Positions 36,706 through 47,089 of a stretch of DNA of 64,000 bases are shown here, in pieces. How positions within the stretch are numbered: the stretch's first letter is position 1; every line of letters starts with the position of its first letter. The position numbers and the translations under genes were made by a program. The stretch covers positions 543,858 through 607,857 of the forward strand of contig NZ_SWMU01000002.1 of NCBI RefSeq assembly GCF_006120725.1, in the 5' to 3' direction. The notes beneath the pieces were generated by a model, which worked only from the letters and a program-made list of their open reading frames with translations, was not told the DNA's origin and did no database searches. The DNA comes from Mesohalobacter halotolerans (GTDB taxonomy: Bacteria > Bacteroidota > Bacteroidia > Flavobacteriales > Flavobacteriaceae).

Positions 36706-38340
36706 CTATTGAGTATAATTTTTAGGTGGTATTCTGAATAAAGATAAGCGTTCATATAAATGAGCTATCTTAAATAATAAGTCTTCCTGATTTGATTTTG
36801 TAATAAAAGTAATACCAATAGGTTCACCATTTACTTTATAACCCATTGGAAGCGTTATTGCCGGATACATGGCAACTGCAGCTTGACCGGCATTGTAATT
36901 ATTAATTGAAACTACAGCATCTAAGTCGTAAGTATCTAGCATATTATCAAAATAAACCTTACCGGAATGGGTTAATTTTTGGCGAATACTATCTAATTTT
37001 ATATCATCTAAACCCTGATGGATGATACCATCTAACCTGGCTTGTCCGTAAGGTATATTAAGTACACTATCAGTAGAATTAAACTTTACAACATCAGTTA
37101 CACTTTTAATTTTAACTGAATCTGCAGCATAAGTTTGTAGATAAGATTTTAAATCTCGCTTCATATCACCATTGAGTAAAAGTAAAAAGCCTTCAAAATT
37201 CATCTCTTCAGGTTCTAGTTCTTCAATATGAACCCCTTTTGATTTTAATATTTCTATTGAACGGCGATATAAAGAATCTTCTAGGTAGGATTTGTAAACA
37301 CCTAACCTCAGGCTTTTGGGTGTAGCTTCAGGAATAGGTTTATACTCATTATTTGAATCACTCATAGCCGAATACACAATTCGAGCATCCTCTACAGTTT
37401 TAGCAATTGGACCCGGTGTGTCTAATGTGCTCGATATAGGCACAATTCCTTTTTGATTGCTTTTTTTAACCGTCGGCTTTAATCCCACTAAAGACTGCTG
37501 ACTTGCTGGTGATAAAATAGAGCCTGAGGTTTCTGAACCTATAGCAGCTACAGCATAGTTTACCGCAACACTCGTCGCACTTCCAGAGCTTGAACCGCCT
37601 GTACCAAATACTCTTGGCCCATAAGGATTAAGGGTTTGACCTCCAATAGCAGAATAGCCATTAGGACAACCTGAGCAAAGAAAATTTGCCCATTCACTTA
37701 AATTTACTTTACCTAAAATAATGGCACCGTGATGTTTCAAGTTTTGCACAATTTGAGCATCGGTTTTTGTGATGTTGTCTTTTAAAGCCATAGCACCGGC
37801 TGTAGTAGGCATATTCTCTGTGTTGATATTGTCTTTTAATAAAATAGGCATACCAAAAACAGCATGTTTATCGTCAAGATTTTCTAGGTCTAATTTTTCA
37901 GCCTGTTCTACGGCATAAGGGTTTATAGAAAGGATTGCATTTAAGCCTAAGCCTTTATCAGTTTCTGTAATTGCAATTCTATATAAATACCATTGTATCA
38001 ATTCTTTATAAGACAATTTACCCAACATTATACTGGATTGGATATCTTGTATTGTTTGTTCAAAAACAAAAGGGTAAAGTTGGTTGTACTTTTCTTTGGT
38101 AAAACCATCAAGCTGTAGTCTAATCGTATTGAGTAAATCATTTTTATCTAGAGTTAAGGACTGAATGCGTTTGTACCTCAACTTTAAGTTCTCGTGGTTT
38201 TGACTTGAATCTATTATTGCAGTTTCATCGTAGGGAACCCATGTTTCGAAGTCAGGATAATTAAGCGCTTGCCGACAAGATGTCATTAAAGTAATAATTG
38301 ATACCAGTGTGATAAGATTACTAATGCGTTTATTATACAT
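36706..38340 (-). CDS. Amidase-signature lipoprotein
   Basis: 544 residues with a lipoprotein signal (L-M-T-S-C-R-Q), so exported and membrane anchored. The amidase signature domain is complete: the catalytic Lys in P-I-L-L-K-D-N-I-N-T, the Ser pair in G-T-G-G-S-S-S-G-S-A-T-S-V-A, and S-E-T-S-G-S-I-L-S-P-A. It resembles GatA but is secreted and not linked to gatB or gatC, so tRNA amidation is unlikely. Hydrolysis of peptide or amide nutrients outside the cytoplasm is more likely. Confidence 0.9.
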   Translation of the reverse strand: MYNKRISNLITLVSIITLMTSCRQALNYPDFETWVPYDETAIIDSSQNHENLKLRYKRIQSLTLDKNDLLNTIRLQLDGFTKEKYNQLYPFVFEQTIQDIQSSIMLGKLSYKELIQWYLYRIAITETDKGLGLNAILSINPYAVEQAEKLDLENLDDKHAVFGMPILLKDNINTENMPTTAGAMALKDNITKTDAQIVQNLKHHGAIILGKVNLSEWANFLCSGCPNGYSAIGGQTLNPYGPRVFGTGGSSSGSATSVAVNYAVAAIGSETSGSILSPASQQSLVGLKPTVKKSNQKGIVPISSTLDTPGPIAKTVEDARIVYSAMSDSNNEYKPIPEATPKSLRLGVYKSYLEDSLYRRSIEILKSKGVHIEELEPEEMNFEGFLLLLNGDMKRDLKSYLQTYAADSVKIKSVTDVVKFNSTDSVLNIPYGQARLDGIIHQGLDDIKLDSIRQKLTHSGKVYFDNMLDTYDLDAVVSINNYNAGQAAVAMYPAITLPMGYKVNGEPIGITFITKSNQEDLLFKIAHLYERLSLFRIPPKNYTQ

Positions 38341-38478
38341 GATTTATTATTTGGAGATCAAAGGACTCAAATTTCTGACCGCAAATATAACGTATTATAA
38401 AAGAAAGTCATAGCTTAGAATTTAATGACTAAAGGCGGTATCAGTATCCATTATTAATTCATAGACTTGGCTTAAACA

Positions 38479-38613
38479 TTGAAGCACTTACTGCGTTTAG
38501 GCGTCAATCCTGAGGATACAAATTTTGATCCTGACAAGGTTTTGCGTTTATCTGCACAATGCCGAAATTATTTTGAACTGGATTTTAATGGTTTATATGG
38601 AAAGTCTTTGTAA
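38479..38613 (+). pseudogene. Short C-terminal gene remnant before the aldehyde dehydrogenase
   Basis: An open stretch beginning at a TTG (38479) directly after an in-frame TAA. It reads L-K-H-L-L-R-L-G-V-N-P-E-D-T-N-F-D-P-D-K and ends F-E-L-D-F-N-G-L-Y-G-K-S-L. The composition is protein-like, but it is only 44 codons and has no good start, so it looks like the tail of a lost gene. The family is not recognised. It lies 11 bp before the dehydrogenase gene and could alternatively be a small leader ORF. Confidence 0.35.
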
Positions 38614-38624
38614 TTTTAAACTTT

Positions 38625-40073
38625 ATGAAAACAATTTTAAACTATATAAACGGCAATTTTGTAGCTCCACAAACCAACGCTTTTCTAGATAATGTTAACC
38701 CTTCTACTGGTGAAATTTACAGCCAGATTCCCAAAAGTGGACCTTCTGATGTTGAGGACGCTGTAAATAAAGCCGAAATCGCCTTTAAGTCATGGTCTGA
38801 TACGACTTTAGAAAAACGTTCTGAAATACTAACTCGAATCGCAGACTTAATTGAACAAAACCTCGACAAGCTGGCTTTAGCAGAATCGACAGATAATGGT
38901 AAACCACTTCACTTGGCTAAATCTGTTGATATTCCTAGAGCAGCCGCAAACTTTAAGTTTTTTGCGCATGCACTAACCCAATTTTATAGTGAAAGTCACG
39001 AAAGTCAAGGGAAAGATACCATTAATTATACCCTACGAAAACCGCTTGGTGTTGTCGGTTGTATTTCGCCTTGGAATTTGCCCCTCTATTTACTAACCTG
39101 GAAAATTGCACCGGCTATAGCTGCGGGAAACACCGTCATTGCTAAACCTAGTGAGGTCACGCCAATGACTGCCTTTTTGCTTTGTGAAATTTGTGAAAAA
39201 TCAGGTTTGCCTCATGGTGTTTTAAATATGGTACACGGTCTTGGTCCTGAGGCAGGGCAAGCTATTGTAGAACACCCGAAAATAAAAGCTATTTCCTTTA
39301 CAGGTGGGACCAAAACTGGTGAAAGTATTGCCAGAACAGCAGCGCCGATGTTTAAAAAATTATCACTAGAACTCGGCGGTAAAAATCCAAACATCATTTT
39401 TGCAGATTGTGATTATGAAAAAATGATAAGCACAACTTTGAAATCTTCATTTGCCAATCAAGGACAAATTTGTCTATGTGGTTCACGGATTTTTGTTGAA
39501 CAAGTTTTATATGATAAATTTAAAACAGATTTTGTTGAACGTGTCAAAGACTTAAAAGTTGGCCATCCGATAGAAGATAATACTGATTTAGGTGCTGTGG
39601 TTTCTAAGTCGCATTTAAACAAGGTAAAATCCTATATTGACATGGCTCAACAACATCCTGATATGACTGTTTTATGCGGTGGCAATATGCCAGAGTTGAA
39701 ACAATATCCGGATGGGTATTACCTTAAACCTTGCGTTATTGAAGTTCGAGATAATCAATGCCAACTGAATCAGGAGGAAATATTTGGTCCGGTTGTCAGT
39801 ATCATGCCATTTGAAACCGAAGATGAGGTTTTAAGCATGGCTAATGATAGTGCTTATGGTCTCTCTTCTACGCTATGGACTCAAAACCTTAACCGTAGTA
39901 TGCGAATGAGTCAAGCATTAGAAACAGGCATTGTCTGGGTAAATACTTGGCTAAACCGTGATCTGAGAACCCCATTTGGTGGGACAAAACAATCAGGTGT
40001 TGGTCGTGAAGGTGGTTTTGAAGCTTTACGCTTTTTTACCGAACCTAAAAATGTATGTATTGAATATAGTTAA
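38625..40073 (+). CDS. Aldehyde dehydrogenase (NAD(P)+)
   Basis: 482 residues. It oxidises an aldehyde to the acid. Motifs: W-N-L-P-L (cofactor entrance), the catalytic Glu in L-E-L-G-G-K-N-P-N, the nucleophilic Cys in N-Q-G-Q-I-C-L-C-G-S-R, and the C-terminal P-F-G-G-T-K-Q-S-G-V-G-R-E-G-G. The sequence recalls the 2-aminomuconate or hydroxymuconic semialdehyde dehydrogenase subgroup of kynurenine or aromatic breakdown, but no such pathway genes lie nearby, so the substrate is open. Soluble cytoplasmic enzyme. Confidence 0.9.
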   Translation: MKTILNYINGNFVAPQTNAFLDNVNPSTGEIYSQIPKSGPSDVEDAVNKAEIAFKSWSDTTLEKRSEILTRIADLIEQNLDKLALAESTDNGKPLHLAKSVDIPRAAANFKFFAHALTQFYSESHESQGKDTINYTLRKPLGVVGCISPWNLPLYLLTWKIAPAIAAGNTVIAKPSEVTPMTAFLLCEICEKSGLPHGVLNMVHGLGPEAGQAIVEHPKIKAISFTGGTKTGESIARTAAPMFKKLSLELGGKNPNIIFADCDYEKMISTTLKSSFANQGQICLCGSRIFVEQVLYDKFKTDFVERVKDLKVGHPIEDNTDLGAVVSKSHLNKVKSYIDMAQQHPDMTVLCGGNMPELKQYPDGYYLKPCVIEVRDNQCQLNQEEIFGPVVSIMPFETEDEVLSMANDSAYGLSSTLWTQNLNRSMRMSQALETGIVWVNTWLNRDLRTPFGGTKQSGVGREGGFEALRFFTEPKNVCIEYS

Positions 40074-40104
40074 TGCTTATAAAATTAATAAAAGTCATTT
40101 TGAC

Positions 40105-40593
40105 ATGAAAGAACAGATTAAACAATTGCCTTCAAAAGCCGCTTCTGAGCGACAATCGCATAAAGCCCTGTTCAAAAAACTCAAAGGCAAACCCCCAAAA
40201 AATTTGGATCACATCATGAATGATTTGCATGAAGAAACCTTTGAACGCATTAATTGTTTAGACTGTGCAAATTGCTGTAAAACTACAAGCCCAATATTTA
40301 CGGATCGCGATATCAAACGGATTTCAAAATTTTTGAAGCTGAAGCCTCGAGAGTTTGAAGATCAATATTTAAAAAAGGATGGAGATGACGATATGGTACT
40401 ACAGTCTTCACCTTGCCCATTTCTGTTTAAGGATAATACATGTATGATTTATAAAGTACGCCCCAAAGCTTGTGCGGAATACCCTCATACCAACCGTAAA
40501 AAATTTTATCAAATTAGAAATCTCACATTAAAAAACATGAGCATATGTCCCGCTGCATTTGAAATTGTCGAAAGATTAAAAACTATAATATAG
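40105..40593 (+). CDS. YkgJ-family cysteine-cluster protein
   Basis: 162 residues from the ATG at 40105. The longer open frame from 39976 overlaps the dehydrogenase gene and is discarded, since M-K-E-Q-I-K-Q-L-P fits the family start. Cysteines: N-C-L-D-C-A-N-C-C-K near residue 50, and P-C-P-F-L with N-T-C-M-I-Y-K-V-R-P-K-A-C and I-C-P-A-A in the C-terminal half. These are the conserved Cys of the zinc- or iron-chelating YkgJ/CxxCxxCC family. The role is unknown. The gene follows the dehydrogenase by 31 bp. Confidence 0.85.
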   Translation: MKEQIKQLPSKAASERQSHKALFKKLKGKPPKNLDHIMNDLHEETFERINCLDCANCCKTTSPIFTDRDIKRISKFLKLKPREFEDQYLKKDGDDDMVLQSSPCPFLFKDNTCMIYKVRPKACAEYPHTNRKKFYQIRNLTLKNMSICPAAFEIVERLKTII

Positions 40594-40625
40594 AAATCAC
40601 TCTATTAAACATTTCAAAAATCAAA

Positions 40626-41181
40626 TTATCTATTAGTCTTCCTCATATGCTTAGGACCATACCATAACCAAAACCCGGTAACTGTAAAACCGAGCAGCGC
40701 AAGCCCCATCAAAGAAGTATAAAGTAGTATAAATATCCCATTAGTTCCTAAAAAACCATCAACAATCGAACCGTCATGGACATTTTCTATCCAGTCTGAC
40801 CGGCGTTGACCAATATTGAGAACTTCACCTGTAGCACCGTCCAGTTGAATGCTCCAGTAATGGTTTTCAAAAACAAACTTTAGTATTCCTTTTTCAGGAC
40901 GAGCATCTATTCTTGACAATTCAATTGATAGCTCAGAATTGATTGAATCTTTCAAAGTTTTGTGAGCAATAGATTGAAGAGAATCTAAAGACAGCCATTG
41001 CGCAACATCTGTTGTAGTTCCCGTTTGGGTTTTGGGTAAAATATAACCGCTACTATTTTTTTTCCAACCTAAAAACACACCCGATAAGGATACTATCAAA
41101 AATAAAACAAACAGACTAGCGCCTAACCAGCGGTGAATTTTACGCGTATTTCTTAAAATGTAAGCCTATTTTTCTATTCAT
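40626..41181 (-). pseudogene. PepSY-domain inner-membrane protein, frameshifted near its start
   Basis: Small PepSY protein with an N-terminal and a C-terminal membrane helix and a periplasmic PepSY domain (Y-W-S-I-Q-L-D-G-A-T-G-E-V-L). The ATG at 41181 begins M-N-R-K-I-G-L-H-F-K-K-Y-A and hits a TAA. One base later, the frame R-K-I-H-R-W-L-G-A-S-L-F-V-L-F-L-I-V-S-L-S-G-V continues to the end. The junction near 41140 looks like a single-base deletion. Such proteins often accompany TonB receptors as iron reductase-like partners; the receptor gene here lies next to it. An internal start (41099) could still give a truncated protein. Confidence 0.75.
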
Positions 41182-41234
41182 TTATGGCATGAATTAATTG
41201 AAATGTTGAATTATAGTTGAAAGTGAGACTGTTT

Positions 41235-43652
41235 TTAAAACCTAAAGTTTAATGCAAAAACAAAATTTATACCCGGTCCTGAAATTCCCGAACTATATGG
41301 TCTATAGCGTTGATCAGTAAAGTTTTCAATTCCGCCACTTAACACAATTCTGTTATTAAATCTATATTGTGCTTTCAGGTTAAGCGTATACCAAGCCGGA
41401 GCATAGTTATTTCCATTGTCATCCTTAGCATATATTTCATCTTTGGAACGCTCACTTATAGCTAAATCCTTAAAACTTTGTTCGCCTTGATAATGGGCAT
41501 TTAATTCTAAAATAAAATCATTTAAAAATTTATACCGCAATCGGCTAATCCCAAAAAATGGTGCTGCATGTCTAGCAGAACCTTGACTTCCATCATCTAG
41601 TTCTTCTTCACCAATTTGATAATTAAGATCTGTAAATAATGTCAGCTTATCAACTAGTTTTGCTTCAAGACCAAATTGTATTCCGTAAACATAGGCTTCA
41701 GCGGCATTCTGTATTGCTTGTATTTGACTTAACTCACCATCGTATTCTATAAAATCTTCTCCATTAAGCTGAAAGTTACGACGCACTAAAGCATTATCGA
41801 GAAGCGTATAAAAACCTGTGAAGTCCAGCTTTAACCGATTGCCAAATACTTTTGCAATACCAAAATCAAAGTTGTAAGCATATTCTGCATCTAAATTGGG
41901 ATTTGGCAACACAACCGAACCTGGTTCAGAATCGAAAACCTTTCCGATATCATCTACATTTGGCGAGCGAAAGGCTGTTCCAAAATTGGCTCTGATAGTC
42001 ATTTTTGGGTTGGGTCGGTAAACGGCGCCAAGACTCCCTGTCAAAGACCCATTATTAAGTTCAGCCTTACTAAAATTAAAAGGGAAAAAATCTAAGTTTT
42101 TAGTAAAATCTGCTTCTAACCCAAAATGATTGTATCTCAAGCCGACTTGTAGGCTAAGTTTGTCTTTTAACATCCATTCATCATTGACATAAACCGCTAA
42201 AGAATTCCATTTTGCTTGTGGATAGCGATCAGCAACGTCTGTAATGATTCCATTTGTTATATTTTTTTGTGTACCCTTAGAATTAACATCATTTAGGATA
42301 TACTCGACACCATAAAATAGCTTATGCGTCTTACCAATATTTTTGATAAAATCGAGATTGATTGAATAGGCCTCGACATTTTCTCGTCTGGTTCTGCGCT
42401 GATTATCATTAAAATTTCTATCAATACGGCTTTCTTCAAAAGATTGCTGTGCGAGACGTAAAGTCACCTTTTCGTAAAAACTATTAGCCTGTCCATGTGT
42501 TATAATTAAATTATTCATCAGCCACTGCTGTGGGCCGTAATTCCATTCAGCATAACGAAGATTCCCATTTGTTGTCCTGTTATGCCTATCATATCTCCCA
42601 TAAGTTGAAGTTTTGGAGTAATGAAAACCATATTCAAAATTCCAGTTTGAGTTAGGTTTAAACCTTATTTTCTGCATTAAATTTACTTGTGAATAAGCTG
42701 AAGGAATCTGCAGAAGCTCATCATCCTGTTCAATGGTGACATCTGTACCATTTTGACGATGAGGATATATATTTTTTATATAGTCTTCCGGTCCATGACT
42801 GCCTTGTCTTAGATGATCGAAGTCCCAAGAACTAAAACTTGTAGCAAAAGCCCATTTTTTCCACCCTAAATTAACATCAAGATGTCCAGTTTGTTCTGTA
42901 TTTGCAGAGGAAAATCGGGTGACAGCATTTCCTGAAAATACAGGTTTTTTAGTAGTTGATAATTTTGGTGTCAAGGTTTGAAAACTCATCACACCTCCAA
43001 TCGCATCACTCCCATAAATCACTGATCCAGGACCAAAAAGCACTTCAGTATTTTCTATAGCAAATGGATCGAGATTAATTACATTTTGTAAATTACCACC
43101 TCTAAAAATTGCAGTATTCATCCTTACACCATCTACAGTATAAACAAGTCGATTTGCCGCAAAACCTCTTATCATTGGACTTCCACCACCTTGCTGGCTT
43201 TTTTGAACAAAAACTTTTCCAGATATGCCAAGCAAATCAGCGGTAGTTTGTGGGTTTTGCAATTTCACGTCTTTTGACGATATGGAGACAATTTTTGAGG
43301 GTACATTACTCGAGGACTGTTGCCATCGTGTTGCAGAGACTACAACTTCATCAAGATTGAAACCAAATGCATTCAAACTAATTTTAAAATTTTTTTCTAC
43401 AATTTTTTCATATTTAAGATACATTGTTGTGTATCCCACTAATCTCACTTTTATATGTTTAGAACCCTTAAATTCTGAAATATCAGCTTTACCTTCGGAG
43501 TTCGTAGTGGCAGATGCTTTAGGATTTTTACTTATTAGGCTTACACCTTCTAATGGTTTTTGTGTTTTATGGTCAAAAACAGATACGGTTTGACTTAAAC
43601 TTATCCATATAAAACCGAAATAAATACAACACATAAACCTATACTTCATCAC
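41235..43652 (-). CDS. TonB-dependent outer-membrane receptor
   Basis: 805 residues. A signal peptide (I-S-L-S-Q), then a carboxypeptidase-regulatory-like beta domain (residues 25-100), a plug (about 115-225, with the V-V-V-S-A-T-R-W TonB-box-like region and a G-P-G-S-V-I-Y-G-S-D-A-I-G-G motif), and a 22-stranded barrel ending N-F-R-F. The plug motif set fits haem or siderophore receptors. The PepSY neighbour downstream supports iron uptake. The start may be the second Met (43649). Confidence 0.9.
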   Translation of the reverse strand: MMKYRFMCCIYFGFIWISLSQTVSVFDHKTQKPLEGVSLISKNPKASATTNSEGKADISEFKGSKHIKVRLVGYTTMYLKYEKIVEKNFKISLNAFGFNLDEVVVSATRWQQSSSNVPSKIVSISSKDVKLQNPQTTADLLGISGKVFVQKSQQGGGSPMIRGFAANRLVYTVDGVRMNTAIFRGGNLQNVINLDPFAIENTEVLFGPGSVIYGSDAIGGVMSFQTLTPKLSTTKKPVFSGNAVTRFSSANTEQTGHLDVNLGWKKWAFATSFSSWDFDHLRQGSHGPEDYIKNIYPHRQNGTDVTIEQDDELLQIPSAYSQVNLMQKIRFKPNSNWNFEYGFHYSKTSTYGRYDRHNRTTNGNLRYAEWNYGPQQWLMNNLIITHGQANSFYEKVTLRLAQQSFEESRIDRNFNDNQRRTRRENVEAYSINLDFIKNIGKTHKLFYGVEYILNDVNSKGTQKNITNGIITDVADRYPQAKWNSLAVYVNDEWMLKDKLSLQVGLRYNHFGLEADFTKNLDFFPFNFSKAELNNGSLTGSLGAVYRPNPKMTIRANFGTAFRSPNVDDIGKVFDSEPGSVVLPNPNLDAEYAYNFDFGIAKVFGNRLKLDFTGFYTLLDNALVRRNFQLNGEDFIEYDGELSQIQAIQNAAEAYVYGIQFGLEAKLVDKLTLFTDLNYQIGEEELDDGSQGSARHAAPFFGISRLRYKFLNDFILELNAHYQGEQSFKDLAISERSKDEIYAKDDNGNNYAPAWYTLNLKAQYRFNNRIVLSGGIENFTDQRYRPYSSGISGPGINFVFALNFRF

Positions 43653-43799
43653 CTTTAGCTTTAAAAAATTTAAAAAACATGATACCGTACACTAATTTTA
43701 ATGAGTATTAAATATTTTGCAATATGAATAAAAAAAACACGAACTAAAACCATTATTTGTAATTATATTTGGTAAAATCATTCAAATAATATTAGACCT

Positions 43800-46700
43800 A
43801 TGAAACTTATACCCTTAATATTTTCATTTTTTTGCTGCGTGATTTTGTTAATCCCAACAGACGTTCAAGCACAGAAAAGAAACTACAAAAACGGAGCTAA
43901 AAAATTTAGTGAGTCGCTTTATAAGGATGCTATAACCTGGAGAAATATCGGCCCTTATCGCGGCGGACGATCTTCTGCTGTTACGGGTGTTTCCGGTAAA
44001 CCCAACCTATACTATTTTGGTGCTTCCGGCGGTGGTGTTTGGCGTACACAAGACGGAGGTCAAACTTGGGCCAACATATCAGATGGTTATTTTGGTGGCT
44101 CTATTGGGGCTATAGCTGTTTCAGAATGGGATAATAACGTCATTTATGTTGGCGGTGGTGAAAAAACCGTACGCGGTAATGTTTCTTATGGTTACGGAGT
44201 CTGGAAATCTGTTGACGCCGGTAAAACATGGAAGTCTGTAGGTCTAGAAAACGCCCGTCATATATCGAGAATTCGCATTCATCCTAAAAATCCGGATATT
44301 GTTTATGCAGCTGTTATGGGTGATCTCTACAAGTCTTCAGAAGAACGTGGTGTGTACAGAAGTCTCGATGGTGGCGAAAGCTGGGAGCGCATTTTATTTG
44401 CCAATGCTGATGCCGGTGCTGTAGATTTAACTTTTGACCCTACCAACCCTCGGATTCTGTATGCATCCACATGGCGAATACGACGAACACCTTATAGCTT
44501 AGAAAGCGGTGGCGAAGGCTCTGATTTGTGGAAAAGTAAAGATGGTGGAAACTCATGGAAAAAGTTATCAAATAATGAAGGTATGGCTGATGGTACTTTA
44601 GGCATTATTGGTGTAACGGTTTCACCTGCAAATCCAGAACGCGTCTGGGCAATCGTTGAAGCTGATGATGGTGGTGTGTTCCGCTCTGATAATGCTGGAA
44701 AATCCTGGAAAAAAATAAACGACAGCCGTGCATTACGACAACGGGCTTGGTATTATACGCGGATTTATGCCGATACACAAGATGAGAATGTTGTGTATGT
44801 TGTCAATGTCAATTATCACAAATCTACAGACGGTGGAAAAACGTTTAAGTCAGCTCGTGCGCCGCATGGTGACCACCACGATATGTGGATTGCGCCCGAA
44901 GATCCCAATCGAATAATTATGGCCGATGATGGTGGTGCTCAAGTATCTTTTGATGGCGGAGAAAACTGGTCGACCTATCACAATCAACCAACTGCACAAT
45001 TTTACCGAGTTACTACAGACAATGCTTTTCCCTACCGTATTTATGCAGCTCAGCAAGACAATACTACGGTTAGAATTAAACATCGCACATCTGGTAACTT
45101 CATTGATGAAAACGACTGGGAGCCTACTGCTGGCGGAGAGAGTGCTCATATCGCTCCACACCCTAAAAACCCTGAAATAGTCTACGGTGGAAGTTACGGT
45201 GGTTTTCTTACCCAATATAACCACGAGACAAATGAAGTGCGTGCTGTCAATGTTTGGCCTGATAACCCTATGGGTTACGGTGCAGAAGGTATGAAATATC
45301 GATTTCAGTGGAATTTCCCATTGTTTTTTTCACCCCACAATCCTGATAAACTTTACACAGCGTCCAACCACTTGCATGTGACAACAAATGGCGGTGAGTC
45401 TTGGGAAATTATAAGTCCTGATCTTACCAGAGATGACCCTTCTAAACAAAAATCTTCAGGTGGCCCTATTACACAAGATAATACAGGCGTTGAGTATTAT
45501 TGCACCATCTTTGCTGCAACAGAATCACCTTATGAAGAAGGTTTAATATGGACCGGCTCAGATGATGGTTTAATTCATGTTACTAAAGATGGTGGTAAAA
45601 CCTGGAACGATGTAACTCCAAAAAAAATGCCGAAATGGATGATGATCAATAGCATAGATCCAGATCCTTTTACTCCAGGTGGTGCTTATGTTGCAGGTAC
45701 TCGTTACAAACTTGGAGATTACAAACCCTATTTGTTCAAAACTGAAGACTATGGTAAGACCTGGACAAAAATTACAAATGGCATTAAGAATAATCATTTC
45801 ACTAGAGTTGTTAGAGCTGACCCAAAACGAAAAGGTTTGCTTTATGCCGGAACTGAAACCGGAATGTATATATCATTTGATGATGGAAAAAACTGGTCGA
45901 CTTTTCAACTGAATTTACCCATTGTGCCTATCACAGATTTAGCTATAAAAAATGACAATCTTATAGCAGCTACACAAGGTAGAAGTCTATGGATAATTGA
46001 TGACTTGACCCCTTTACATCAGTTAAGTGATGATGTGGCAAGCAGTGATTTTTATTTGTACATGCCAATGCCAAGTTATAAAATGGATGGTGGTTCTAGT
46101 CAACCCTCAAGAACATCTGGGCAGAATCATCCCGGTGGAGTTATGGTATCATACTATATGAAAGAAGTTACCGATTCTACAAAAGTGAGAATAGAATTTA
46201 AGGATAATAAAGGCGATCTCATACGTGCGTTTGATACCCAACCTGATGAAGATAAAAAAGAAGTAAAACTAAAAGATATAAAGTCTGGTGGCAACCGTTT
46301 TGTATGGGATATGCGTTATCCTCCAGCAAGTAAATTTGATGGTATGATTCTATGGTGGGCCAGTATGCAGGGACCTGAAGCTCTACCCGGAAATTATAAA
46401 GTTAAAATGACTGTCAATGGAGAAACCATGGAACGTGAATTTGATATTTTAAAAGATCCTCGATCTTCAATGTCGCTTGACGACATGCAGGCTAAATTTG
46501 ATTTTTTAATGAAAGTTCGACTTAAGGTCTCTGAAGCCCATGAGGCTATTGCCAAAATGCGATCAGTCAAAGACCAAATAAATCAACTAACAGATCGGCT
46601 AAAGTCTGATGAGAATATGAAAGACCTGATAGAACAAGCTAAAACAATAAAGGATAAAATTTCAGATATCGAAACAGCACTTTATCAAACTAAAAACGAA

Positions 46701-46937
46701 AGCAGACAAGATCCTCTGAATTATCCTATAAAATTGACAAATAAATTAGCCCACTTAAATTCACTTGAAGGCATGAGTGACTTTGCACCAACGGAACAAA
46801 GCAAAGCATTTAAGAAAGAAGTAACGGCTAAAATAAATGATGAATTGGCAAAATGGCAGCACATTCAACAAAAAGACATTCCTAAATTAAATTTATTGGT
46901 TAAAGAAAAAGCGATTGATGCCGTGATATTAGATTAA
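43800..46937 (+). CDS. BNR/sortilin-like repeat protein, exported
   Basis: 1045 residues with a signal peptide ending V-Q-A-Q. The first 750 residues are BNR (Asp-box) blades: W-R-T-Q-D-G-G-Q-T-W, W-K-S-V-D-A-G-K-T-W, Y-R-S-L-D-G-G-E-S-W and more, indicating a ten-bladed propeller like VPS10/sortilin or exo-xyloglucanases. A beta domain follows (about 800-900), then a C-terminal helical region with heptads (D-Q-I-N-Q-L-T-D-R-L-K-S-D-E-N). The role is uncertain: these proteins are secreted or periplasmic, often linked to peptide or glycan handling. A strong terminator follows. Confidence 0.85.
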   Translation: MKLIPLIFSFFCCVILLIPTDVQAQKRNYKNGAKKFSESLYKDAITWRNIGPYRGGRSSAVTGVSGKPNLYYFGASGGGVWRTQDGGQTWANISDGYFGGSIGAIAVSEWDNNVIYVGGGEKTVRGNVSYGYGVWKSVDAGKTWKSVGLENARHISRIRIHPKNPDIVYAAVMGDLYKSSEERGVYRSLDGGESWERILFANADAGAVDLTFDPTNPRILYASTWRIRRTPYSLESGGEGSDLWKSKDGGNSWKKLSNNEGMADGTLGIIGVTVSPANPERVWAIVEADDGGVFRSDNAGKSWKKINDSRALRQRAWYYTRIYADTQDENVVYVVNVNYHKSTDGGKTFKSARAPHGDHHDMWIAPEDPNRIIMADDGGAQVSFDGGENWSTYHNQPTAQFYRVTTDNAFPYRIYAAQQDNTTVRIKHRTSGNFIDENDWEPTAGGESAHIAPHPKNPEIVYGGSYGGFLTQYNHETNEVRAVNVWPDNPMGYGAEGMKYRFQWNFPLFFSPHNPDKLYTASNHLHVTTNGGESWEIISPDLTRDDPSKQKSSGGPITQDNTGVEYYCTIFAATESPYEEGLIWTGSDDGLIHVTKDGGKTWNDVTPKKMPKWMMINSIDPDPFTPGGAYVAGTRYKLGDYKPYLFKTEDYGKTWTKITNGIKNNHFTRVVRADPKRKGLLYAGTETGMYISFDDGKNWSTFQLNLPIVPITDLAIKNDNLIAATQGRSLWIIDDLTPLHQLSDDVASSDFYLYMPMPSYKMDGGSSQPSRTSGQNHPGGVMVSYYMKEVTDSTKVRIEFKDNKGDLIRAFDTQPDEDKKEVKLKDIKSGGNRFVWDMRYPPASKFDGMILWWASMQGPEALPGNYKVKMTVNGETMEREFDILKDPRSSMSLDDMQAKFDFLMKVRLKVSEAHEAIAKMRSVKDQINQLTDRLKSDENMKDLIEQAKTIKDKISDIETALYQTKNESRQDPLNYPIKLTNKLAHLNSLEGMSDFAPTEQSKAFKKEVTAKINDELAKWQHIQQKDIPKLNLLVKEKAIDAVILD

Positions 46938-47033
46938 TTCTTTGATCAATTTTATTTTGGACATACTCAAAATTACAATATTGTTATTTTACTTGGATCA
47001 TACCAATAAGCCCTGAAAGTATTTCAAACTAAA

Positions 47034-47070
47034 AAGAGGAAGTAGCTAACGCAACTTCCTCTTCTTTTTT
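47034..47070. terminator. Bidirectional terminator between convergent genes
   Basis: A perfect 10-bp stem: AAGAGGAAGT (47034-47043) pairs with ACTTCCTCTT (47054-47063), with a 10-base loop, flanked by A's on the left and T's on the right. It can serve the BNR gene on the plus strand and the T9SS-type protein on the minus strand. Confidence 0.9.
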
Positions 47071-47089
47071 AGTCAAATTATAGTTATAC

